Made by a program: the position numbers and the translations under genes. Source: Prochilodus magdalenae (Eukaryota > Chordata > Actinopteri > Characiformes > Prochilodontidae). From it: a stretch of 64,000 nt of DNA. The stretch is from positions 1 through 64,000 of the forward strand of contig JAMWET010000604.1 in the NCBI GenBank assembly GCA_024036415.1, given 5' to 3'. Positions within the stretch are counted from its first letter, which is position 1; each line of letters begins with the position of its first letter. Of this stretch, positions 44,201 to 52,149 are shown one piece after another. The notes beneath the pieces are model-generated. The model was not told where the DNA came from. It did no database searches and saw only the letters and a program-made list of their open reading frames with translations.

Positions 44201-46852
44201 TTCTCGCACTGCCTTCAGCTGTTGACATAGTGGTAACAATTATTAACAATAATTATGTATTATAAAAAAATTTTTTAAAAAGAAGATCAATAATGACAGT
44301 TTAGTGCATTGCTTTTCAATACCTGCTCCTCAAGATTAGCTAGGCGTTGCGCTCTCTCCTCTTCATCTTCATCTACCTCTGATTCGGATGAGCTTTCTGA
44401 AAGAGAGGACTCTGTTTCACTGCCATCTGAGCTGGATGGGCTGTCTGCTCTCTCTTTCTTCCCTCTTTTAGGCGCAGGAGGCTGGCCATGACCCAAAACC
44501 CTTGGCTCATCTGGGATCTTGGCGAACCGTGACTCAAAAACATCCTAAGCAGAGGAGACCAACATTTACTGTAAGAAAATCTTGCATACCAGGAACAGGC
44601 TTTGGCCTTAAAAAAAATACTTTTGAAAGAATGACAGAAACTGTTTTTTTTTTTTTTTTAGGGCTGTACACAGTCAGCACACACCTGGAGTTTTCTGGCC
44701 ATGGCCACAACCTCATGGGTAGGTGGGTTGTACTTGTAACAATTTGAGAACATGAGCCGGACATCTGCGGCAAACTGAGAGACGTCTGTGTACTCACGAG
44801 TATCCATTTTTTTCTGAGTAGAAGCAGGGGCAGTTTAGAAACAGTAATCAACCAGATCAGCAATTATGCAATCTTTGAGACACAATCTACAAATCAATTC
44901 AAAACTTCAATCAGGTTTCATCAACGTCTATAAACCTTACTTTGATGGTGCCCAAATCCATAGGTTCATGGATAATGTCATGATAGTCATGAAGGCCGAG
45001 CCCTTCGGCATCCACAGGCTTGTAGAAAGGCCAAGCGTAGACTGCGTGTTTCTTGGCGAACAACTCCTTCAGGATGCCACTGCAGTATTTGAGTCTTTCT
45101 GAGAGTTTAACTTTGCGGCCCACCTGGTGCTGCTGGGGTGACTCAGGTAGGTCTTTGCATGGTGGTTTGATGGGCCTGCCGCTTCCTCGCCGGGAGAACA
45201 ACTTCAGGACCTTTGTTTCTGTCACACAAGGAGATGACTCACAGCTGGTAATTGTGGAGGCAGAGGGAGTTGTGGTATCTGCTTTTCTTTTCACACCTTT
45301 ATTCAACTGCATAAAAAATAAATAAATCCACATTAATTAAGCATTGAAATTCAGCTGGACTCAGTGTCCTAAATACTGTACATTTATAGACGGTAATGAT
45401 ACACTCACACACAGTCATGATATGTCACACAACATTAATTCATTATTACCAAGATGAGCACATTTTTTGCAAAGTAAAATGAGGACTCACCTTGGCTTCA
45501 AAATGAGCAGACAGAGGAGTTGAAGGGATGGTGCGGACAGCTTCAGGAGGGATGACAGTCACAGTCTGCTGAAAGACCACCTCAGAAACAGGAGAATGTG
45601 ACCTTATTTTCCCCAGTCCTGTTAAATATTAAAATAAAAAAGTTTCCAGACAGGCTGCTTTTGCATGTAAAGATCTTGACAAAGTTCCATTATTAAAAAT
45701 CATAACATACTCCAATCCTAGAGAACCCTTTTTCTGCACATTGAGGTGTTTTCATTACTTTAACACACTTGATCCATCTAGGCAGATTCCTGAACTGCAG
45801 AACTGGGTTTGTGAACAACTAGTTTCCATTAGTCAATACCTGTAGTTGACTTCCTCCTTCCTTTCAGTGGTGCCTTGTTGGTAACTGCAATGACTTCACA
45901 CTCGTCCTGGGGCATGTCAGCCACCTTCTCCAGAAACAGCTTTTCGAGAACTTGAGCCATTAACACTATATCGTCCCCTGGCTAAAGAATATAAGTTTTA
46001 ATTTAAAATTAAACATTTAAAAATTTATAGACAAGAGAACAGTTTTATGAGCAATTCTCACCCGATTGTACACATAGCAATTTGTGAACATTGTGTTGAA
46101 GTCTTCAATACATTCCATTGCTTTCCAATAGTAATTGTTTTCAAGACGCTTTTTGATGGTGCTCAAGTCCATTGGATTTTTAATGATTGTATAATAATCC
46201 TGAAATTGAAACCAAAACATTAAAGTCAATAAGCTACACTCTCAGGAATGATATGCATATAAACAATTCTGAATTTTTTAAAATGTAGTCTATGAAGAGA
46301 TAAACTACTCTTTTAATAAGGTAAAGCATGTTTAGCATTCTGCTATAATATACATGCCTCAACAGACCACAAACCATCAAATCTTTTGAGTTAAATCAGG
46401 CATATCAGTTCAGCTAAAACTAAACCACATCATCAATTGTGGAGAAAAGTCATATTTTGTACGATAAAGTTCATTGTCCAATAAAATATCCTATATGTGT
46501 GAGATACTGATTTTAATGTGTGTAAAGATCACCTCCATATCACATTTATCTAAAGACAAATATTTCATTCACTTTCACCATCAGCTTAGTTACTGCTTGT
46601 AACTCCTTGTCAGTTTCTCCTTGTAGGGTAGTTTGGTCATTCAGCCCTGTACCTAATTAGACTCACAGGCAGGTTGAGTTGAACGGCATCCACAGGCTGT
46701 CTGAAGGGCCAGGAGAAGTGATGTCTCCAGAGAGCTCTGACCACCACTTTCTCAAGGTACTGAAGCTGGTTAGTGAGCCGACCAGGCTTTCTGGGGTTCT
46801 TATACTCAGGGGGAGGGGGATTCCCCTTCACTGTGAGCATCATGTCGGACAT
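37531..46852 (-). CDS. brdt: BET bromodomain protein BRDT, complete, 20 coding exons
   Basis: Joined minus-strand exons: 46852-46667, 46199-46062, 45981-45840, 45618-45491, 45306-44941, 44813-44685, 44544-44323, 44218-44040, 43950-43676, 43155-43057, 42889-42761, 41162-41101, 40968-40806, 40324-39977, 39621-39566, 39362-39266, 39171-39101, 38795-38602, 38135-37937, 37599-37531. Phases agree throughout; the product is 1083 residues (human BRDT about 947). Order: bromodomain 1 (about 26-130), bromodomain 2 (about 268-375), acidic Ser cluster, basic Lys block, NET domain (about 513-588), Ser/Asp tract, long Pro/Ser linker, C-terminal motif. It binds acetylated histones H3/H4 and in mammals drives meiotic and spermatid gene expression. 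BRDT is favoured over BRD4 by [19 protein letters not shown], the [10 protein letters not shown] ending and the ephx4 neighbour. Confidence 0.96.
38161..38200. repeat. (AAC)n microsatellite in a brdt intron
   Basis: About 40 bp of AAC trinucleotides starting 25 bases upstream (minus strand) of the second-last coding exon, so it lies in the acceptor region of that intron (GTT repeats on the transcript). Confidence 0.93.
38602..38795 (-). CDS. brdt: brdt exon with [10 protein letters not shown] and SSKESFQQF motifs
   Basis: Codes residues 931-994: [20 protein letters not shown] then [20 protein letters not shown] and a basic run. Conserved in all long BET proteins ahead of the C-terminal coiled region; human BRDT has KNADSWKSLGK and FNQFRKAAIEKE. 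Acceptor TTTAATAG, donor AG/GTGGGC. Confidence 0.93.
39101..39621 (-). CDS. brdt: brdt small linker exons (three)
   Basis: Exons 39621-39566, 39362-39266 and 39171-39101 code low-conservation linker ([39 protein letters not shown]...; [23 protein letters not shown]). The acceptors are strong. The middle exon's donor G/GTCAGC is weak but is the only one that keeps the phase. Better-looking donors inside the exon (CAT/GTAAGG, GCA/GTGAGA) would break the frame. Confidence 0.7.
39977..40968 (-). CDS. brdt: brdt Pro/Ser-rich linker exons (two)
   Basis: Exons 40968-40806 and 40324-39977. They encode [20 protein letters not shown] ... [19 protein letters not shown] and a 115-codon Pro/Ser/Leu-rich block ([20 protein letters not shown] ... 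[20 protein letters not shown]). No domain is recognisable. It is in the position of the disordered region of BRDT/BRD4 between the Ser/Asp tract and the ADSW motif. Splice signals and phases are clean. Confidence 0.85.
41101..41162 (-). CDS. brdt: brdt short basic exon
   Basis: 20 codons: [21 protein letters not shown]. Two tandem donors occur: AAAG/GTAAAA at 41112 and AAG/GTAAAG at 41101. Only the downstream one gives the phase needed by the next exon, so I chose it. Confidence 0.8.
41200..42755. other. brdt intron between the Ser/Asp exon and the short basic exon
   Basis: About 1.6 kb, AT-rich, with no exon or named repeat that I can support. Confidence 0.6.
42761..42889 (-). CDS. brdt: brdt Ser/Asp-rich (SEED-type) exon
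   Basis: Codes residues 623-664, [20 protein letters not shown] then [20 protein letters not shown]. Human BRDT has RLSESSSSSSSSSESESSSS at this place. A Ser/Asp tract of this kind follows the NET domain in BET proteins and is a phosphorylation-prone disordered segment. Donor CAG/GTTAGC. Confidence 0.93.
43057..43155 (-). CDS. brdt: brdt exon after the NET domain
   Basis: 32 codons: [32 protein letters not shown], strongly charged. Comparable to the coiled, Lys/Glu-rich stretch after NET in human BRDT. Acceptor TTCTCTGTAG, donor A/GTAAGC. Confidence 0.85.
43676..43950 (-). CDS. brdt: brdt NET (extraterminal) domain exon
   Basis: Codes residues 498-588. [53 protein letters not shown] and [13 protein letters not shown] are the hallmark of the ET domain, which recruits partners such as NSD3, JMJD6 and CHD4 through a short acidic/hydrophobic groove. 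One 275-base exon holds the whole domain. Acceptor TTGTTAG, donor C/GTGAGT. Confidence 0.97.
44040..44544 (-). CDS. brdt: brdt acidic Ser cluster and basic Lys block exons
   Basis: Exons 44544-44323 and 44218-44040. The first ends bromodomain 2 ([14 protein letters not shown]), then [20 protein letters not shown] and [17 protein letters not shown], corresponding to the BET N-terminal phosphorylation-site cluster. The second has [13 protein letters not shown] and [20 protein letters not shown], the basic interaction domain. In BRD4 phosphorylation of the acidic cluster switches its contact from bromodomain 2 to the basic block; both parts are present here, so the same switch is possible (inference). 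Confidence 0.94.
44685..45306 (-). CDS. brdt: brdt bromodomain 2 exons
   Basis: Exons 45306-44941 and 44813-44685. They start [18 protein letters not shown] (nuclear-localisation type) with a BRD4-like [16 protein letters not shown] linker, then [20 protein letters not shown], shelf WPF (290-292), [16 protein letters not shown] and, in the second exon, [18 protein letters not shown] with the acetyl-lysine-binding Asn349. All pocket landmarks are present, so the domain should be functional. Confidence 0.96.
45491..45618 (-). CDS. brdt: brdt linker exon between bromodomains
   Basis: 42 codons, [42 protein letters not shown]. The Val/Pro-rich '[11 protein letters not shown]' is of the BET linker type (BRD4 has TPVMTVVPPQPL). 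Acceptor TTTAACAG, donor AAG/GTGAGT. Confidence 0.9.
45708..45835. repeat. Dispersed fish repeat inside a brdt intron
   Basis: actccaatcctagagaaccc tttttctgcacattg and ttttcattactttaacacac ttgatccatc follow the common fish repeat layout 'CTCCAGTCCTGGAGAGC..CTGCACATTT..GCTCCAACACACCTGATTCA'. It ends five bases before the donor-side border of the exon at 45840. Confidence 0.6.
46062..46852 (-). CDS. brdt: brdt bromodomain 1 exons and start codon
   Basis: Exons 46852-46667 and 46199-46062, with bromodomain 1 finished by 45981-45840. The start is the ATG at 46852 ([20 protein letters not shown]); an in-frame TAG lies upstream. [13 protein letters not shown], shelf WPF (48-50), [20 protein letters not shown] and FTNCYVYN with the acetyl-lysine-binding Asn107 are all intact. 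The third exon begins [16 protein letters not shown]. Bromodomain 1 is the one that binds diacetylated H4 tails in mammals. Confidence 0.96.
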
Positions 46853-46956
46853 GATAGAGCGTGTTCCAAATGGCGACAGGCACGGAAAGCAGGATTTTGG
46901 AAGCTACGTCTGGTGGGCAGCTCAGTTCTCATTACACATCCTCTGGTTGTGTCACA
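46853..46956 (-). other. brdt: brdt 5'UTR part of exon 2
   Basis: Leader sequence between a strong acceptor (TTTTTCTTCTTCGCAG ending at 46957) and the ATG at 46852. Confidence 0.75.
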
Positions 46957-47839
46957 CTGCGAAGAAGAAAAACAATTTGAGCACAGTCACAGCCTAAGAC
47001 CATATAGCTGGGAGTGATTTAAAAGTGAAACGGAAATTAATATTTGCAAAAATACACAAAACACATGGTATTTTCATACAGATACATGTTTACAATAGTG
47101 CAATAGGGCTGCTAAAGAATTTGGGATCTTTACCCAAATTAAAAAAAAAAAAAAAAAAAGTCAAAAGGAATGTTTCAACCCAACATGTGGTGCCATGGTA
47201 ATCCCACAAAACAAATCTTTTATAAGGGGGTGATGGGATATATATATTTTTTTACTTCTTTACCATATTCACAAAAGTAAGTGGGGCATTTCTCTGTATT
47301 AGCAACCCAAGCTGTATTTGTATCTGAAAACACATCTATGTGGGGGATGAAAGTCTAGCACTTTTTAATATCAAAAACGAACGTTTACACTGTGCATTTA
47401 CAGAATTACCAAAAACATTGTTATACGTGCTCGGGGCTGCCTGTACATTTAGAGTTAAACTAATCAGATTCAAGCAAACCACTTTACTGGCTGTCTCACA
47501 CATTTAAATAAGGGGTCCGACTCAAGCCAGAAAAGGTGGATATTTTGGTCTTAACTACAAAGACTTCAAAACATTAATTTATAAAAGAAAACTTTACAAT
47601 TATTGTTGAGATATTAATCACAATTCGATATTTGCTCAGCTCCACCCCTTTTAAACGAGATGCATCCATCCTTTTAAAACTTACAATTAACAAAGAGCAT
47701 GATTTCTTTTACAGTCACCAATATAAACTAAGTTATATCTAAACCAGAAGCAACGAAGTTCATCTGTAAACTGCCGTAACACGTCCCACCTTTAAGGTAA
47801 CGCTAAAGAAAGGATTAAGAAATCGTTTCTTGGTGTGCA

Positions 47840-47853
47840 CTGCCCCCTGCTGC
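47840..47853 (-). promoter_or_regulatory. CTCF-like motif in brdt intron 1
   Basis: On the minus strand GCAGCAGGGGGCAG fits the CTCF core CCASYAGRKGGCRS at 13 of 14 positions. It points away from the motif at 52132-52145, with the brdt promoter between them. Motif evidence only. Confidence 0.5.
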
Positions 47854-47854
47854 C

Positions 47855-48240
47855 CAGGACAGGGACCACCAATCTTTGCCACAGAGGGCTGGTGTGGTTT
47901 TAAGTTTTCATTTCATTCATGCAGAAGCACACGATTCTTCCGATCTCATTTGTTATCAATCTTCTCAAGCGATTATTTAGTTAGAAAGATTATGCTCTTG
48001 ACTGGTCTGAATTAAAACCTTCACGCACACCAGCCCTCTGCTGATGAGTTTGGGGGCCACTGGAGTAGCACAGGTCCTGGAGTACCCACGGCCCGGTATA
48101 TTTTAATTACACCCCTTGCTCCGGACACACCTGATCAACCCAACATGCTCTACACGACTTTACACGGGTGTGCTGGGCACAGGAAGTTACTCAAATGTTC
48201 AGGGCAGTGGGCCCTCCAGGAGGCAGGGTTGGGTAAACGT
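47855..48240. repeat. Dispersed fish repeat copy in brdt intron 1
   Basis: gagggctggtgtggttttaa gttttcat, later acacctgatcaacccaacat and 'tcagggcagtgggccctcca ggaggcagggttgggtaaac'. The last phrase resembles 'CAGGGCAGGGGCCCTC.AGGACCAGGGTTGGGAA', the end of a widespread fish repeat; related to the copies at 16.1, 32.8 and 45.7 kb. Confidence 0.55.
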
Positions 48241-50085
48241 GGCATACAGGAACAACGGTTCATTTCTTGACTATCAAGCTGTATGATTCATGTTACAACA
48301 TACATTGTTGGATAATTCTTTTCAGAAAATGCCCGTTCCCAAGACACATCCAACATGTTTTGGTCTACTCCGAAAATACGCCTCACATACCCTAGGTGAA
48401 ATCAACAAATTACAGTAATTTGAGCACAATCGAGCAGCTCAATAAAATAACGTTACTTTTAGTGCAACATAGTCCGTTAGCTTTATATTTTAAATCAAGA
48501 CAATTCTCAAACAGCTCCGGTCTCTCACTACAGCAGAGCTCCTTGACTGAAGAAACTTCTCCACTGTTTACATTCAGCTGAAACTGGTATTTAGCAAGTG
48601 CTAAAAATAAATGAAATAAACAATAGCCTATAAAATAGCACACTATCGCAGTTTAGGAATAACAGTTTCTAAATGATCATTCACTATTCTGTCTTGGACC
48701 CATAAAACAGTACTGCACGGACTCCTCATCACTTACCAAATACTTCACAAGGTCTTCTTGCAAATCGTTATGCCCGAATCCAGTTAAACAAAAAAAAGTG
48801 TGTACATTTCAAGTATAGATCTTTCGGTGCATTTTATTCAGCAAGTACATTAACAACGTCACTTTAAGAAGCTCCATCACGGACTTGTAAAGTTTCACAT
48901 TTAAGAAAAAACAACAAAGAGGTTTTAAAAAAAAAAAATCAAAGTTTTAGAAACTACACAACAGAATGTGAGCTTGTTTTTTGGGGATAAAAATTGTACT
49001 GGAAAAATTATCTGAAAGTCCGTTGGGACTCGAAAGAAAAGAAACAGAAGTTGTAAATTGTAGTTTTATTTGCTAATACTTGTACATTGTTTTACAAAAA
49101 AAAAAAAAAAGTGGAGAGAAAAACGATTCAACAAGTTTTGCTTGCACATACCAGTTAATACACATACCAGCGTGACTACAGGGGACACTAACTCTATTCT
49201 CTCTCGCACACTGATGTTGGTATTAAGTCAAAAGTTATTGTCGGTGCTAATAAGCAAAGCCAAGAAAACCTGGGAAACGCTGATAATTTTGTGATGTTTT
49301 TTTTTTTAAAGCCGGATTTATTATTTCATTGTAACACCCACTCACTCTCACACACACACCTCTGCCTGCATGATGCAATCGACCCAAAGGGATTACATAA
49401 AGGGGTCAAAGCGGCACACAACATACATTCATTTTGTTTTAGGGTAATTTAAACGTTAGTTTGAATAACCTTACATTTAAACTAAGTGAGTGCTAATACT
49501 CATAAAGCATAATCATTGGCCACTTCGTTTAACCGAATTGAGGTGCCCGCTACAACTGGTCAACAAAATGGAGATCGTCATGAACACCACAAATGGCAAC
49601 GTCCTCATTGGTATACGTGAGCCCTACAACCGTTTACTACCTATTGCCAACTAGTAATGCCGTCCCGCTCTTCAGCCTTTGTCCACTTGCTTGCCATCAA
49701 AAGCTAAAAAACAAATGTAAACTGTAAGCAGGTTACATGTATTAATATCACGCCACCACTCATGTCACAAAGAATATTTAGGCAATGATACTTAGTGAGC
49801 TTTGAAGGGCACTAGAATTTTACAGGCTTTCAAGTGCACTAACTATTCTGACGTGCTCGACTAGGGGCACTACATAGAATGCAATAGCGCAGATTGGTGC
49901 GCCGCCACTACCTCTCAGTCTATCTTCACACTAACACTGCCCCGCTCGCTGAGCCATCACCCGCCCACAAACATAAGCTAGTGAGCAAGGCGTGAACTTG
50001 AACTCGCATGTTTACAGTCCCTCTTATTCTCATGTCCCGTTCACGTCGCTAGCTAGACATCATTAGCTAGCTCAAAATGTTTTAC

Positions 50086-50315
50086 CTTTCCGTCTCGGGC
50101 ACAACAACGAGCGTTTTAAACCGCAGACCCTGAGACAGACGTTTCTGTGCCGACGAACTTCTGCAGTAGAGACGGCCAAGAAGGACCTTGATGTTTCTTT
50201 AGCCAGGATACCGAAGGTTCGCGTTAAAGGTGCTTCAAAATAAAGTCTTAAAATCAAACGACTCGCTTTATTTTTCTCCCCCAAAAAGACTGCGCAAAGG
50301 TATCTTCAAATGGCG
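50086..50315 (-). other. brdt: brdt leader exon 1 (right end approximate)
   Basis: On the minus strand the sequence ends in GACGGAAAG/GTAAAAC, a good donor at 50086/50085. A TATA-like TATAAATA at 50351-50344 would place the start about 30 bases downstream, near 50315. The exon has no long open frame and is non-coding. Confidence 0.6.
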
Positions 50316-50343
50316 GACCAACGGCTCACAGCAACCAACCCGT

Positions 50344-50399
50344 TATTTATACCTTTCTGCTCTGAGCTCGGTCTCCGATTGGTCAATTTCCTTCACGTG
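50344..50399 (-). promoter_or_regulatory. brdt: brdt core promoter: TATA, CCAAT, E-box
   Basis: Reading toward the gene on the minus strand: E-box CACGTG at 50394-50399, CCAAT at 50378-50382, and TATAAATA at 50344-50351, in the order and at roughly the spacing of a compact promoter in front of leader exon 1. Confidence 0.55.
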
Positions 50400-50839
50400 C
50401 TCTCGTTTTCTTTGCACTCGATGGAAAATAGCTGGGTAACGAACACAATACAACGTCTTTTCTCCCAAAACGTGTCTTTGGAACCGGTTAATACCTACTG
50501 AAATAAATTATCGTCAGTACAGGACATCAAAAAAAAACGAAAAATAAACAACCCAAACAAGTACGTCAGACTGTTTTTTTTTTTTTTTCCAAAACTGCCA
50601 CATAACTGGTCTCGCCACATCACATGACCAGTTCTAGAACATTCTGTCGAACCTTCTCGAGCTCGTTTTCTCGTTTTAAATGCCATTTTTTGCTAAAGAT
50701 TATATTCTTTGCCCCGTCGATGTTTTCTTTTCACCGAGCTTCTCGCCAGCGTCGGCTAACGTGCACCCTAGCAGCCTCAAAAATCTCTCACAAAGCGAAG
50801 AACGGCACGGTTAGAGAGAGGGAGGAGACAACACGTAGC

Positions 50840-50849
50840 GCGCATGCGC
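50840..50849. promoter_or_regulatory. NRF1-type palindrome
   Basis: GCGCATGCGC is a perfect NRF1 consensus palindrome, about 500 bp upstream of the brdt TATA box. An inverted CCAAT follows at 50867-50871. Confidence 0.5.
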
Positions 50850-50891
50850 GGGTCATGGTGGCAGTGATTGGCAAAGGAGCTGGTGGTTCAA

Positions 50892-50899
50892 TGACGTCA
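50892..50899. promoter_or_regulatory. Perfect CRE palindrome
   Basis: TGACGTCA, the full cAMP-response element bound by CREB/CREM, lies 43 bases from the NRF1 motif. CREM is a known activator of post-meiotic genes in mammals; the link to brdt here is inference. Confidence 0.5.
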
Positions 50900-50904
50900 C
50901 TCTC

Positions 50905-51129
<225 letters not shown>

Positions 51130-51130
<1 letters not shown>

Positions 51131-51693
51131 GTGATAACAAGGGGAATACCACTGTCTATCATGCTGTGACATTCAGTCACATATTTAGCTGTATTTAACT
51201 GTGCGCTGTGTCCATCTCAGAGAACGATCCATAATTTTTTTATTTGTGTTAGATTTTCAAAATTTGGGATAATTTCTCAGAATATGTGCAAATTTCCCAT
51301 GTTTGTCCTCATCTGTCATTCAGACACAACCTCTATTCTCTATGCAGCCAGGACTGTTTATATTTGCCCTTCTCTGTGGCCAGGCTGTGGTCACTAGTCT
51401 GTACTTGGTCAGGATCTGTCTCTGCTTTCTATCACTGACAGTCAGAAAACACTCTTCTAGTTCATATTGTGTTTTTAGGGTCGATAACATTCCAGTTTAC
51501 TCTGAGTTTGGATTTCTCTCCCCCAGTGTTTAAGATAATCTTTCTTACTGTGTTTGATTATCTGACTGGTGGTTAGCCTTTGGGGTGCTGGAGCAAGACT
51601 GCTCACTGTTAGGTAGTGTTAGAGGTCCAGCTGACCAACTTTTGTTGGGGTTCAGTTCTTGGCTCTGTAGTGCGTAGTGCCTTAAAATGCAAC

Positions 51694-51742
<49 letters not shown>

Positions 51743-52130
51743 TCCCTCTCCCTCTCTCTCTCTGTGTAGCTGTTTATAGGTAGGTTTTCTGTTTTCACTT
51801 GTTACTGACTCATATTGTTGTAGGAATATTAGCGTTATCATGTGTGTAAAACTACTTTTGCTTCTACTACTCTGTGATTCTACTTACATAGAGACTTTTA
51901 CAATGGCAAATAATAGTTTATTGATTTTGATAAAAGTGTTGCTTAGTACTCGAATGTATTTGAAAATTGTTTTATTGATTAATGCCTGATTTTTACAAAG
52001 CTTAATTACAAAACAAGTGGTTTATTAAATAACTACTAATAACTATTAATCATGACTATAAAAATATACATTTCTTGATACAAAAAGAAAGCATGTGCTT
52101 GCAGCCAACCGTATAACTTTACAACCAATG
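51130..52130. other. brdt-tgfbr3 spacer, left part
   Basis: No gene. It contains a second (TC)n tract at 51697-51763. Confidence 0.55.
51697..51763. repeat. (TC)n microsatellite
   Basis: About 67 bp of TC dinucleotides with CCTCTC interruptions near the right end. Confidence 0.95.
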
Positions 52131-52131
52131 G

Positions 52132-52145
52132 CCACGAGAGGGCAG
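52132..52145 (+). promoter_or_regulatory. CTCF-like motif between brdt and tgfbr3
   Basis: CCACGAGAGGGCAG matches the CTCF core CCASYAGRKGGCRS at 13 of 14 positions. It lies between the divergent brdt and putative tgfbr3 promoters. Confidence 0.5.
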
Positions 52146-52149
52146 CATA

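Larger units (their letters stand above)
46957..50085. other. brdt intron 1
   Basis: About 3.1 kb between the leader exon and the coding start exon. It holds a near-consensus CTCF motif at 47840-47853 and a dispersed repeat at 47855-48240. The stretch 49550-49990 is less AT-rich with several CpGs. No coding exon is supported. Confidence 0.6.

Noticed and set aside
37531..46852. Identity as brd4 instead of brdt
   Set aside because: The BRD4-like linker and Ser cluster gave pause, but bromodomain 1, the C-terminal [10 protein letters not shown] motif and the EPHX4 (not EPHX3) neighbour favour brdt.
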